Shown: positions 17,360 to 25,492 of the stretch, one piece after another
Numbering within the stretch: position 1 is the stretch's first letter
Layout of the letters: each line of letters opens with the position of its first letter
Assembly (NCBI GenBank): GCA_964406575.1
Contig: CAYOSH010000005.1
Location: 62,001 to 126,000, forward strand
From: WTAW01 sp964406575
GTDB lineage: Bacteria; Acidobacteriota; Aminicenantia; Aminicenantales; Aminicenantaceae
DNA: 64,000 nt
Direction: 5' to 3'
The notes under the pieces: model-generated
What the model saw: the letters and a program-made list of their open reading frames with translations, nothing else
The model's database searches: none
Told to the model about the DNA's origin: nothing
Translations under genes and position numbers: made by a program

Positions 17360-17519
17360 GAAGGCCTCCTTTCATTATTGACCTGGTCTGTCCATTGGAT
17401 CCGTCGTGCCTGTTGGAGCAATTTTTTATAGAATTCAATGGCGAGCTTGGCCAATAGGCTAATGAAGATTTTCTATCACCTACTATATCCTCTGTCAAGA
17501 ATTAATTGAAGGCTGTAAG

Positions 17520-17677
17520 CATCCTTATTTCCGTGATAAGGGAATTAGAGGCAAAAAAGAGCGAGTCACTGTCCTTATGAGTCGGATGGTGGAGGGTGGG
17601 GGGGCTTCGACGAATATGGACTGTGACGAACTCCTGCTATTATCATTTGAGTTGAGAGCATCACGGAAATAAGGATG
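17520..17677. mobile_element. 158-bp MITE-like element with perfect 18-bp terminal inverted repeats
   Basis: The ends CATCCTTATTTCCGTGAT (17520-17537) and ATCACGGAAATAAGGATG (17660-17677) are perfect inverted repeats. The interior is closely similar to the reverse complement of 37061-37218, which has the same length of 158 bp; both share the GAGCGAGTCACTGTCCTTAT stretch and a G-run/C-run block. There is no coding capacity. The rest of the 496-bp space 17360-17855 shows only TTGACA at 17799-17804 and a duplicated TTAGTGTAT before the next gene. Confidence 0.85.
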
Positions 17678-17855
17678 TTTCCTTGAAGGCTTGTGATCAA
17701 AAGGTCTCGGCACAGAAACCCTGGTGCAATTTAGACGCATTTTCCACGACTAAACTCAGTCAATGTGCCCACAAGAATGGACACGCTCGTCTAACATGTT
17801 GACAAAATTAGTGTATATCGTTTAGTGTATGTCATTAGGATTCTGAGGGTGAAAC

Positions 17856-18707
17856 ATGAGAAAAATGAATTGGATAAAAAAACATAACGCGTTATTCGTG
17901 CTCATATGGTTTCTTTTTGTGCCATTTGCCCATGCCCAGCAGCAAGAGCCGCAGGTGGACCTCTCTGAGACTGTCAAAAAGGACAGTTTCGCTGGCAAGC
18001 TGGAGATCGGAATTCATTACGGTCCCTGGTCACTGAAGCCAATATCAAATTACTTCGAGGATGACCTCCTCGAAGAGATAAGCAAAGAAGTCCGGAAGCG
18101 GGTGAACGATGAGCTCAGCAAGCTTTACCCCGGTGTTGGAGACTTTGTCAGCGGGTATGAGGATGCGCTGGTCTTTGGTTCGAGCGGCAGCAACTTTGGC
18201 GTAGAGATACGGTTTTATCCCAAAGGCAAACAAGGCTCGTTCAGCCTTGGATTTTCCGTCGAAAAGACTAAGATAAAGGTCAAAGCGGAAGGTCCCATCA
18301 CCCAGAATTATGAATACGGTGTGACGTCCACTGTTGACGGATTGGGTTACATCACGACCAGTCCGCTGACAATGAATCTGAGTTTTCGCTGGGATATCAA
18401 TCCAGCATGGAGAGTCTCTCCCTATTTTGTCTGCGGTTTTGGCTTGGGCACCCTCGTGGGTGACGTGAATTATGAATGGGTGGGCACATACAATTGGAAA
18501 AATCTTTCCGGACAACTGAGTGGCTCGGACGCTTTGAGCTTTGAAGATGTGGAATGGGAGTTTGATGAGAACATTCCCAGCATTTTTTATCTGATCCAGT
18601 TGAACCTGGGTGTACGCGCCAGGATCACACCCAATGTCTATCTCAATGCCGAAGCGGGGTTCTGGGACGGCATCTTGTTTCGTGCCGGCGTATTCTATAG
18701 ATTTTAA
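17856..18707 (+). CDS. Outer-membrane beta-barrel protein
   Basis: The 283-residue protein has a signal peptide (residues about 1-27, ending AHAQQQ). The rest is dominated by alternating hydrophobic/polar strands with aromatic girdles, ending in LNAEAGFWDGILFRAGVFYRF. The terminal aromatic residue after a beta strand is the typical C-terminal signature of Bam-dependent outer-membrane proteins. About 8-10 strands fit the length. No specific family is recognised; an OmpA/OmpW-like or OprD-unrelated small barrel is possible. Immediately upstream are TTGACA and two TTAGTGTAT copies. The ribosome-binding site is weak (TGAGGGTG). Confidence 0.75.
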   Translation: MRKMNWIKKHNALFVLIWFLFVPFAHAQQQEPQVDLSETVKKDSFAGKLEIGIHYGPWSLKPISNYFEDDLLEEISKEVRKRVNDELSKLYPGVGDFVSGYEDALVFGSSGSNFGVEIRFYPKGKQGSFSLGFSVEKTKIKVKAEGPITQNYEYGVTSTVDGLGYITTSPLTMNLSFRWDINPAWRVSPYFVCGFGLGTLVGDVNYEWVGTYNWKNLSGQLSGSDALSFEDVEWEFDENIPSIFYLIQLNLGVRARITPNVYLNAEAGFWDGILFRAGVFYRF

Positions 18708-18754
18708 TCCCTCAAAAGGTGTACACTAAAGACTCGGCTGTTTGAGTCAAGTCC

Positions 18755-19035
18755 TCAAAGACCGTGCTAGATGGGGAGCTAGCGGTGCCCTGTCACCTAC
18801 AATCCGCTACAGTAGGGTCGAATTCCTTGCCGAGGCTGAGCTTTTTCTGTTTAGTGTCTGTGTAAGTGGTGATGACGGTACGGGTCCTGCGCAAAGAAGG
18901 CTCTGTAAACCCCGTCAGGACCGGGAGGTAGCAGCGGTAGCAGTGCTGTTTCTTGTGCTGCAGGTTTGCCTTGCCCGAGCTAACTGCATGGATAACGCAG
19001 GGGGAGTCCTGTCGGAGCAAGGTGCACGGTCTATG
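18755..19035 (+). ncRNA. ffs: Signal recognition particle RNA, large bacterial type with Alu domain
   Basis: The RNA is about 280 nt. The 5' part (CCGTGCTAGATGGGGAGCTA, then GCGGTGCCCTGT and CAATCCGCTA) is the Alu domain of the Bacillus-type SRP RNA. The middle has GTGGTGATGACG and GGGTCCTGCGCAA. The Ffh-binding domain IV is GTCAGGACCGGGAGGTAGCA followed by GCGGTAGCAG, with the conserved internal loop and a GGGA-type tetraloop. The 3' part has GGTTTGCCTTGCCCGAGCTA, ACTGC and GGTGCACGGT. The closing helix AGACCGTGC/GCACGGTCT (18759-18767 with 19024-19032) sets the ends. An open frame of 109 codons over the same DNA is a shadow. Confidence 0.95.
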
Positions 19036-19067
19036 TTTAGAGTTCAGCCAAAAAGGAGAAAACCGTT

Positions 19068-19589
19068 ATGAACGGTAATAAGGCTTTGATCCTTGCGGGA
19101 TTTTTTATTTTATCCACAGTGCTTCTCTTCTCTCAAACCCAAAAGCAGGTTGACCCTGTAAACTGGAGAGAATTGGTTCCATTCCTTACGGATGTGCCTG
19201 GCTTTGAGGCGGAAGGGAATGCGGAAGGTTCGACGATGACGATGGGGACCTATAAGGTTTCGCAAGCGGAGAGAGAGTATTCATCCGGAGAAAAAGAGCT
19301 CCGAATAACGATCATCGATGGGGCATATGCCCAGATGGCTTATGCAGGGATCAAAATGGCGATGAACTTTGAGATGGATACATCCGAGGAATATGTCAAG
19401 AAAGTCACAATAACGGGTTTCCCCGGCATCGAGAAATATGCGTATGAGGACAAAGAGGGACAGGTCATGCTCCTTGTGGCAGACAGATTCGTGGTCCAGC
19501 TTGAGGAGGATAACATTCCGGATACCTCTGAGTTGAAAGAGATCGCAGAAATGCTCGATCTGGATGGTTTGGCAAAACTAGCGAAGTGA
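19068..19589 (+). CDS. Secreted protein of unknown function
   Basis: The 173-residue product has a clear signal peptide (LILAGFFILSTVLLFSQ, residues about 6-22). The mature part of about 150 residues has a repeated beta pattern: MTMGTYKVSQAEREYSSGEK, ELRITIIDGAYAQMAYAG, YVKKVTITGFPGIEKYAYEDKEG, MLLVADRFVVQLEEDN. I do not recognise a named domain. The composition (an acidic soluble protein with a central strand pair around a G-F-P-G turn) suggests a small periplasmic beta protein. It begins 33 nt after the SRP RNA with a strong AAAAAGGAGAAA ribosome-binding site and may be transcribed from the same promoter. Confidence 0.7.
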   Translation: MNGNKALILAGFFILSTVLLFSQTQKQVDPVNWRELVPFLTDVPGFEAEGNAEGSTMTMGTYKVSQAEREYSSGEKELRITIIDGAYAQMAYAGIKMAMNFEMDTSEEYVKKVTITGFPGIEKYAYEDKEGQVMLLVADRFVVQLEEDNIPDTSELKEIAEMLDLDGLAKLAK

Positions 19590-19650
19590 GGTCCGCCAAA
19601 TTTAGCGGCACCTGTTGGAAGAATCCCCAAATGCTTAGTGAGTAACATTC

Positions 19651-19804
19651 GATTGTCCCAATTGGTGATTGCGAAAACACGCTCAGTTTCCCCGGCGAGG
19701 AAACTTCGCTCGGTTTCGGACTTCCCTCACATCTCCCCCTGGGAGATGTACCATGCCCGTTCAGTCCTTCACACGGTTTTCTCCACCACACAATTGGGAC
19801 ACTC
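19651..19804. mobile_element. MITE-like element, family C, with internal insert
   Basis: The ends GATTGTCCCAATT (19651-19663) and AATTGGGACACTC (19792-19804) are inverted repeats with one mismatch. Compared with the compact 64-bp copy at 31924-31987, about 90 bp are inserted in the middle while both arms (GGTGATTGCGAAAACAC and GTTTTCTCCACCACACAATT) are kept. The right flank continues to TGCTTACG near 19852, giving an outer end related to the GTAAGCATCC family. This accounts for most of the space between 19590 and 19883. Confidence 0.75.
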
Positions 19805-19883
19805 AATAATGCAACTCATGTTCATACGACCACGGATTTAGGGGTGCTTACGCACCGGTTCTGAAATCTAATTTTTGCGGCGA

Positions 19884-21101
19884 TCAAGAAAGCAATTGGT
19901 GGGCGTAGGCGATCCTTTTCCTTATCGAGACTCCGTAAGGGCATCTGTCTTCGCATTGGCCGCAGTTCTGGCACGAAGGGGCTCTCTCTTCGGGAGGTAA
20001 GCTCCTGTAACCTCTGTTGGCCCGGGCGAATTTCTCATAGCCCTCATAATAAGACAGGTACCGAAGAATTGCCGTTGTCTTGATTCCTGCCGGACAGTGC
20101 GATTCGCATTGGCCGCACATATGGCAATAATCCTGGGAGTTTTCAGCGACGTAACGGAACAGGGAGCGTTGTTCTCCGGCACTCAGAGAATGCTGAACCA
20201 CAGCAAGGTCCTCCTCCAGTTGTTCGAAGGTCAGCATTTCGGTCACAACCGCGGAGATATTTGCGTTGGTTAGAGCCCATTTCAGCATGATCTGAAAGAT
20301 CGAGCTGTTCTCTGTTTTGTATTTTTCCAGGTCCTGCCGTTTTCCCCCGACTTTCAGGACCTTCATAGCGATGATTCCCACGTCTTTGGCTCTTGCCAGA
20401 GAAATGAGCGGTCTGATCCCGCTTTCTGCCAGATAATCGTCATACGATTCGATGTCTTTTTCTTCCTCTGTTTCTTGGATGTCAAACACGTTATAACCCA
20501 GTTGAACTATGTCGTAATAACCGCATTCGATGGCTTTTTTAACGACTTTGTGATGGTTGGAGTGGCAGGAGATTCCCGTAAACCTGAATTTCCCCTCTTT
20601 TCTCAATTTCTCGTAGGCTGAGAGAACCCTCTCATCAGTCAGGATCTCTTCATCGTCCACACCATGGATGAGGAGAACATCGATATGATCCGTTTGCAGC
20701 CTCTTTAAGCTTTCCTCCACGGATTTAAGGATCGTCTCTTCATTCCAGTTCCTGCTGGCATGAAACTTGGTTCCCACATAAGCAGTGTCCCGCCCCACCT
20801 CTTTGAAGAGCCGGCCGATCGCTCTTTCGCTGTTCCCATTCGAGTAGGAATGAGATGTATCGATGTAATTGACACCGCGTTCAATGGCCTGAGTGAGAAT
20901 AGCCCAGTCCGGAATGGGGCTTCCCCCGAGGGAGACTTCTGAGATCCGAAGATCTGTCCTTCCCAGCCTCCTGTAGAACATCTTGCCTTTTTGAACACGA
21001 TCCATTTGATCTTGTGCCGGCCACTTTTTGGGCAACAACGGCACGGAAAAGGCCCCGAGCGTTAGGCTTTTCAGGAATTTCCGTCTGTTTGTTTGCTCCA
21101 T
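19884..21101 (-). CDS. Tat-exported aldo/keto reductase fused to a 2x[4Fe-4S] ferredoxin domain
   Basis: The 405-residue protein opens with NRRKFLKSLTLGAF, a twin-arginine signal. Residues about 40-320 form an aldo/keto reductase barrel with the catalytic tetrad visible: Asp in VNYIDTSHSYSNGNSE, its Tyr, Lys in VGTKFHASR and His in VLLIHGVDDEE. The C-terminus (about 325-405) carries two iron-sulphur motifs, CHMCGQCESHCPAGI and CQNCGQCEDRCPYGV, each CxxCxxCxxxCP. The fusion implies that electrons enter or leave through ferredoxin-type clusters in place of, or besides, NADPH. The family is widespread in anaerobes and annotated only as predicted oxidoreductase. The ribosome-binding site is GGAGGGAAAA. 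Confidence 0.88.
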   Translation of the reverse strand: MEQTNRRKFLKSLTLGAFSVPLLPKKWPAQDQMDRVQKGKMFYRRLGRTDLRISEVSLGGSPIPDWAILTQAIERGVNYIDTSHSYSNGNSERAIGRLFKEVGRDTAYVGTKFHASRNWNEETILKSVEESLKRLQTDHIDVLLIHGVDDEEILTDERVLSAYEKLRKEGKFRFTGISCHSNHHKVVKKAIECGYYDIVQLGYNVFDIQETEEEKDIESYDDYLAESGIRPLISLARAKDVGIIAMKVLKVGGKRQDLEKYKTENSSIFQIMLKWALTNANISAVVTEMLTFEQLEEDLAVVQHSLSAGEQRSLFRYVAENSQDYCHMCGQCESHCPAGIKTTAILRYLSYYEGYEKFARANRGYRSLPPEERAPSCQNCGQCEDRCPYGVSIRKRIAYAHQLLS

Positions 21102-21159
21102 GATTTTCCCTCCGGTTAGGAACAGTCTAGTTTATTCAATATCGCGGTCGGATACAATG

Positions 21160-21252
21160 AATTTATCCGGACAGCATTTCCAAGTCTGTGATCGTATGAA
21201 CACAAGTTGCGTTATTGAGTGCCCCAATTGTGTGTTGGAGAAAACCGTGTGA
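21160..21252. repeat. Family C element, one-sided remnant
   Basis: The stretch GATCGTATGAACACAAGTTG followed by CGTTATTGAGTG and CCCCAATTGTGTGTTGGAG matches, on the same strand as 31924-31987, the left arm and flank of the family (and the reverse complement of 19775-19830). The right arm is absent. The rest of 21102-21415 holds nothing else that I can name. Confidence 0.6.
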
Positions 21253-21415
21253 TTACCGGTCAACCTTATTAAGATTCTTAGAGATACACATCTAGTGTAT
21301 GAATTGAGACAAATAAAGAGATCGGCTGAGGCGAGCTGTTAACACAATATAAAAGCAGACTTGTTTATATGATGTTCTCAATATTGCACGCAATAATCTC
21401 AAAATCCAGCCAAAT

Positions 21416-21895
21416 TTATGAAAATTCAAACGGCTCACCAGAGAGTTTCCCTTCTTTTTCTTCGAACCAAAGAAGTCGTGCACAATGCTGCAATTTATGC
21501 AGATCAGTTGTCTGAGGAAATGGATTGCTCTCCCAAGGAAAATTCTGAAGGTTTGCCATGGCAAAAGCTTCACAACTTCTTCGTGGATGTGAAAATAAAT
21601 ATGAATTCCAAATGGACTCAAAAATGCCGTAGTGATCGCGGCAAAAAAATTCTTCCCATGTTTCGGTAAGTTCCTCTTCTGCTTTTATATCAAAGATATC
21701 AATTTGTGCGAGATTAAAAGTTGGATTTTCTTTCCATGCTTTGAGCAGAAGTTTTCTTGCCTCAACATCCGTTTTCGGAGCTGTATAACCGAAAATTGTA
21801 AGAAAGTATGTGTAACTAAGATAATTTTTTATTTTTATCCATTCTCCCTTAATGAAAGGATGTGAATTATAATTTTTTTGTTTAATTAGCATCAA
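21416..21895 (-). pseudogene. AT-rich orphan reading frame, possibly the C-terminal part of a SIR2-like protein
   Basis: Translation gives 159 residues with YFLTIFGYTAPKTDVEARKL, TWEEFFCRDHYGIFESIWNS and a His/Cys-rich tail. The IFGYTAPKTDVEA segment resembles the late Rossmann strand and loop (F-G-Y-S-x-x-D) of SIR2-like proteins, which normally have 150-200 residues in front of it. An in-frame stop lies just upstream of the first possible starts, so the N-terminus is missing or was never there. Codon use is strongly AT-biased compared with the neighbours on either side. Assignment to SIR2 is tentative. Confidence 0.4.
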
Positions 21896-21981
21896 CAAAA
21901 ATATTCAAGTTTACTCATTTTTCCAAACTGGGCACCACAGTGAAAAGAAATATATTAGTTTTGACAGTTTGTATTCTTGTA

Positions 21982-23226
21982 TTACCAAATTACAATAAGT
22001 CGTATCTGGAAAGCATTCATATTTATGTTTGGAAGTGACCCTTGTTTTATAGATTTATTCTGGTACTCCGCTATGAATTGAACTCCATTGTTTAAAGGTG
22101 TATTTACGAAGGCAGTAATTGCACGTTGTTCATTGTCGCTTTTATCACTCGAGGGATCAAACCAATCATAGCGTACTCCAGTTCCCATAAACTCATGGAA
22201 AAGATAGTCACCTTCGATGAAGTACCCATTGTTTGAGAATGTATCGCTACTTGATGTGTTTGAGAATAGGTCATATTTATGATCATTGCCTCTGGCATAA
22301 CCTGCTAAAAAATTAAATTTTTCATTCAACTCATAATTGGCATAGAGAGCATAGCGATTAAAGGTATTTTTCCACAGCATATCGTTATTGCCAATAGGAA
22401 GATCAATAGCGCCATGATAGAAATATGCCCCTAAACCTGATCCGGAATCTCCCAACAATTGAGTGAAAGTGATTTGGACATCTTTATTATTGAATGAAGG
22501 GGAATCGTCGCTCTTTTGAAGATCTCCTCCTTGTGCTGGTTCACCCTCAGAATTAATCCCGTTAAAAACTGTTAAGCGCAAGAAGCTATTTTTATATGAA
22601 TAACCTAATTCCAAGCCTGCTTGGTCAAAGCCCCAAATTTTAAAATAAGTATTCTGATCATGAATCGCTTGATTTGTTTGGAACAAAGGACGGCTCAGGC
22701 TTAGCGGTCGATCTGACGCGCCAAAGCCTTCAAATGGATGAAAAATGCCAGCACGAACACTCAAATAAGACTCTGGTTTTCCCCAGTTTGCTCTTAAATA
22801 GGCATTTTCAATTTCAGCCGTTTCTTCACTGGCAAAAGACATTTCTACTAACGAAGAGAAGTGCTTAGCAAAAGCACCGGCTAAAGGATAAAAGGTAACT
22901 TCATGGAATGTCAGTTGATTGGAGGTTTCGGAGGAAGAGTCAACCTTGGTCTGCTTTACATCCTCGCGTACTTGGATCCGTGCAGAGAAATAATCTCCGA
23001 GTTTAAAATCTCCCTTCTGTTCCTCAGCTAGTTCCTCAGGCATCCTGAATCCTGCCGCACGAAAACGAAAACCGGTTGGGGTTAGCTTTGGCACAACCGT
23101 ATGACAGAGAGAACATTCGACACCATATTTCCTCGCGAAATTGGGCATTGCCCAGGATTTTTTGCCCATTAAATAGAATCCAAAGAAAGTGAACAATAAA
23201 ATTATCCACAATGTTAATTTTTTCAT
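21982..23226 (-). CDS. Porin-like outer-membrane protein with one N-terminal c-type haem motif
   Basis: A 414-residue exported protein with a signal peptide at about residues 1-26. Directly after it comes CSLCH (CxxCH at about residue 38), a single covalent-haem site in the context KYGVECSLCHTVVPKLTPTG. The remaining 370 residues alternate beta strands and short turns, ending with the hydrophobic strand FQIRLIVIW, so a barrel of about 16 strands is likely. Similar one-haem porin-like proteins occur in metal-reducing and other anaerobic bacteria, where they are thought to take part in extracellular electron transfer; that role is inference here. The gene is AT-rich, has a good promoter with a palindrome at the start point, and an excellent AATGGAGGG ribosome-binding site. 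Confidence 0.8.
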   Translation of the reverse strand: MKKLTLWIILLFTFFGFYLMGKKSWAMPNFARKYGVECSLCHTVVPKLTPTGFRFRAAGFRMPEELAEEQKGDFKLGDYFSARIQVREDVKQTKVDSSSETSNQLTFHEVTFYPLAGAFAKHFSSLVEMSFASEETAEIENAYLRANWGKPESYLSVRAGIFHPFEGFGASDRPLSLSRPLFQTNQAIHDQNTYFKIWGFDQAGLELGYSYKNSFLRLTVFNGINSEGEPAQGGDLQKSDDSPSFNNKDVQITFTQLLGDSGSGLGAYFYHGAIDLPIGNNDMLWKNTFNRYALYANYELNEKFNFLAGYARGNDHKYDLFSNTSSSDTFSNNGYFIEGDYLFHEFMGTGVRYDWFDPSSDKSDNEQRAITAFVNTPLNNGVQFIAEYQNKSIKQGSLPNINMNAFQIRLIVIW

Positions 23227-23284
23227 TTTCCCTCCATTTCGGTTAACATCGATGGTTGAATAATGTCTACAATAAATATAATTA

Positions 23285-23299
23285 CTATCGATTCGATAG
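23285..23299. promoter_or_regulatory. Perfect 15-bp palindrome at the porin transcription start
   Basis: CTATCGATTCGATAG is a perfect inverted repeat with a 1-nt centre (arms CTATCGA/TCGATAG). Read from the promoter at 23310-23338 it covers about +4 to +18 of the predicted transcript, a classic repressor-blocking position. No regulator gene in the window is clearly its partner; the HTH protein at 23802 is the nearest candidate. Confidence 0.55.
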
Positions 23300-23309
23300 A
23301 TATTATGTA

Positions 23310-23338
23310 ATCCTAGATTATTCTTAGCGTATTGTCAA
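23310..23338 (-). promoter_or_regulatory. Promoter of the haem-porin gene
   Basis: On the minus strand: TTGACA (23338-23333), 17-bp spacer, TAGGAT (23315-23310). The predicted start near 23303 is followed by the 15-bp palindrome and about 75 nt of leader to the ATG at 23226. A second possible -10, CATAAT, lies just downstream. Confidence 0.6.
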
Positions 23339-23517
23339 GCACTTATTTAACAAAATATTGCCGATATGGTTCATCATTCCCATGAGGTAAATAAATCTCT
23401 CCCTACAGTTGCAAATGCGTAATAAAAATATTGTTGATTTAACTTTAATTGCAAATTCCGATCTATTCCGACCACTTTTTGTGGAGGGCTCCGGTCACCT
23501 GAAACAAAAAGGGAAAA

Positions 23518-23686
23518 AAAATTTTAGTACTTCCCTTCTATATATTATGGAAGGCTAAAGTTACAAAAAACGGACGCTTTTTTGACCTTAAGATTGAGGA
23601 CGTTGAGTTGAAGGGGAATGAATTTCGATCCCCTACTGAGGAAGATATAAAAAGTTACGGATTAGAAAAGACCGAAGAGAGATAGA
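23518..23686 (+). pseudogene. Orphan coding fragment
   Basis: An open frame without a plausible start reads ILVLPFYILWKAKVTKNGRF, FDLKIEDVELKGNEFRSPTE and EDIKSYGLEKTEER before TAG at 23684-23686. The lysine/glutamate-rich end looks like natural protein, so this may be the 3' end of a lost gene within the AT-rich island. No family is recognised. The remainder of 23227-23801 is AT-rich and apparently empty. Confidence 0.3.
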
Positions 23687-23801
23687 AATATTTTCATAGC
23701 TGTTTAAGAAACTGACCGAATATCTAAATTAGATAATTTGGCATAAACCTGTTTTTGATCACTTAATGCTTTACAGTCTCAATTAGAGATGATCCTAGAA
23801 T

Positions 23802-24257
23802 TTATGATTCTTTATACAAGCTCTCTTCCAACCTCTTGATTAGCTCATGATCACAATTTAGCCTAAGATGAATCCTCTTTATCCTCTTCCAATCCATGAG
23901 CAACTTACCGCCCACTGGATAAAGCCTGTATTTATTTGGCTTCTTGTAACCCTGCCGGATAACTTCCAAACATAAGGCTTTTTCTAATTCTTTAATCCAA
24001 GACCGAATTGTAACTTCGCTCACGCCCATCTCTTCTGACATAGCTTTCCTCGTTAGAATTACCTCCGGATAGCTGTTTAGTGATTTATTGAAGCAATGAG
24101 TATGGAGTAGTCCAAAGAGCGCTTTTGCTTGAGCACTTATTTCGGGATCTCTCAATATGGAGTCTTGTATTTGCCCATAAAAATAAGGCCTCCCATTGAA
24201 AATATCTTTCGCAAGAACCAAGGATTGTCTTTCAATTTTATCGTCAAGATCTTCCAC
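23802..24257 (-). CDS. HTH_36-type winged-helix protein (replication-initiator or phage-regulator like)
   Basis: The 151-residue protein reads IERQSLVLAKDIFNGRPYFYGQIQDSIL, then ISAQAKALFGLLHTH and LTRKAMSEEMGVSEVTIRSWIKELEKALCLEVIRQGYKKPNKYRL. This is the winged helix seen in HTH_36 proteins from plasmids, phages and integrative elements, with the recognition helix VSEVTIRSWIKELE at about residues 78-92. The annotated start is GTG at 24257, but the only good ribosome-binding site (AGGAG, 24282-24278) serves ATG codons at 24271 and 24268 in a different frame, so the 5' end may be frameshifted. AT-rich codon use and family both point to acquired DNA. Confidence 0.7.
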   Translation of the reverse strand: MEDLDDKIERQSLVLAKDIFNGRPYFYGQIQDSILRDPEISAQAKALFGLLHTHCFNKSLNSYPEVILTRKAMSEEMGVSEVTIRSWIKELEKALCLEVIRQGYKKPNKYRLYPVGGKLLMDWKRIKRIHLRLNCDHELIKRLEESLYKES

Positions 24258-24515
24258 TTATAATCCATCATTGTTTTCTCCTGTTCACTCAAAAGACCGC
24301 TCTGTCTTTTGAGAATTCTTTTACTATTTATAATTTCACTGACTATTTAGTCGGAGAATTACCTTATGCGAGAACTGGTATTGGATTGAAATTGTTGAGG
24401 GCTGCGATTATCCTATTTATGATCTCACGAGAGTTCTTACATAAAGGTTCTATTCGGAGAGACTACATTTAAAACCATCAGTCTGATTGGGGACCGGACC
24501 CACCATATGATATGG

Positions 24516-25406
24516 CTATTGGATGAGATCGAGTGCCCGAAGGATGGTCTGGATCTTTTGCTTGGAGGAGTCATCGAGGGGTTGAAGGGGAAGCCGGCAT
24601 GGACCGCCGTAGAATCCCATCAGGTCAAGGGCGTATTTGATGGCGGGGATGCCGTGCTCAGCAGTGAGAGCCTGGTTGAGAGGGGCCAGATCATGCTGGA
24701 GTTTTTTGGCGTCCTTCAAATTTTTAGCGATAGACAGTTCGAAGAGCTCAATGCAGAGAGAGGTCGCGACATCTGAGAGAGCGAGCACACCCCCGCAGGC
24801 CCCCATCACAATCCCGGGGAAGAGCATGCTTCCCGCTCCCAAAAGATAATCGAAACTAAAGTCCAGGCTGGGGATTATTCTATCGAGGAAGGCCATATTT
24901 CCAGAACTATCCTTGATCCCGGCGATATTCTCGTGCTTGGACAGCTCGACAAGAAGCTCTGGTGTCAATTCTACGCCAGTGTAACGAGGGATATGATAGA
25001 TGATCAGTGGCTTCAGGGAATGGTCTGCGATGGTGAGGAAGTGTTTTTTGAGAGCTTCCGGAGTCATTAATGCCTTAAAATAGCTGGGCGTCCGTATCAG
25101 GGTTGCATCTATGCCCAGGGATGAGATCCGGTTGGAGAATTCCAGAGTGATCTTCGTGGATTCTTTGGCTGTTCCCACAATGATCTGTTTGTCAGCGGGG
25201 ATTACCTCTTTGGCAGAGATCACCAGTTTTTCAACTTCGTCATCCGTGAGATATACGCTTTCTGCGGTCGAACCGGAAATGACGTAACCCGCCAGGTCAA
25301 ATGTATTGTATTTTTGGATGTTTTCCTGAAATTTTTCGAAATAGACAGCTTCATCCTTAAACGGTGTGGTGAGGGGCGCATAGATCCCCTTAAACCTTCT
25401 GTTCAT
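24516..25406 (-). CDS. DapA/NanA-family (class I aldolase) lyase
   Basis: The 296-residue TIM barrel has the family marks: GIYAPLTTPFKDEAVY at the N-terminus, SGSTAESVYLTDDE (G-S-T-G-E region), IIYHIPRYTGVEL with the catalytic Tyr, and GIKDSSGN with the Schiff-base Lys. True dihydrodipicolinate synthases read Y-N-x-P-x-R-T-G; here the order is P-R-Y-T-G, so the arginine that binds the substrate carboxylate is displaced. The substrate is therefore uncertain: lysine synthesis, or breakdown of a 2-keto-3-deoxy sugar acid or sialic acid. The ribosome-binding site GGAGAT is good. It lies 86 nt downstream of the zincin gene, same strand. Confidence 0.85.
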   Translation of the reverse strand: MNRRFKGIYAPLTTPFKDEAVYFEKFQENIQKYNTFDLAGYVISGSTAESVYLTDDEVEKLVISAKEVIPADKQIIVGTAKESTKITLEFSNRISSLGIDATLIRTPSYFKALMTPEALKKHFLTIADHSLKPLIIYHIPRYTGVELTPELLVELSKHENIAGIKDSSGNMAFLDRIIPSLDFSFDYLLGAGSMLFPGIVMGACGGVLALSDVATSLCIELFELSIAKNLKDAKKLQHDLAPLNQALTAEHGIPAIKYALDLMGFYGGPCRLPLQPLDDSSKQKIQTILRALDLIQ

Positions 25407-25492
25407 AACCGATATCTCCTTTCATTCTCTATTCGATGGATGAGTGATGATGGATTCAGACTTATTGAGTTTGAGGGCATCACTTTTGTTTT

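Noticed and set aside
18742..19071. 109-codon open frame on the plus strand
   Set aside because: It lies over the SRP RNA gene; conserved RNA motifs explain the sequence and the translation has no protein-like features.
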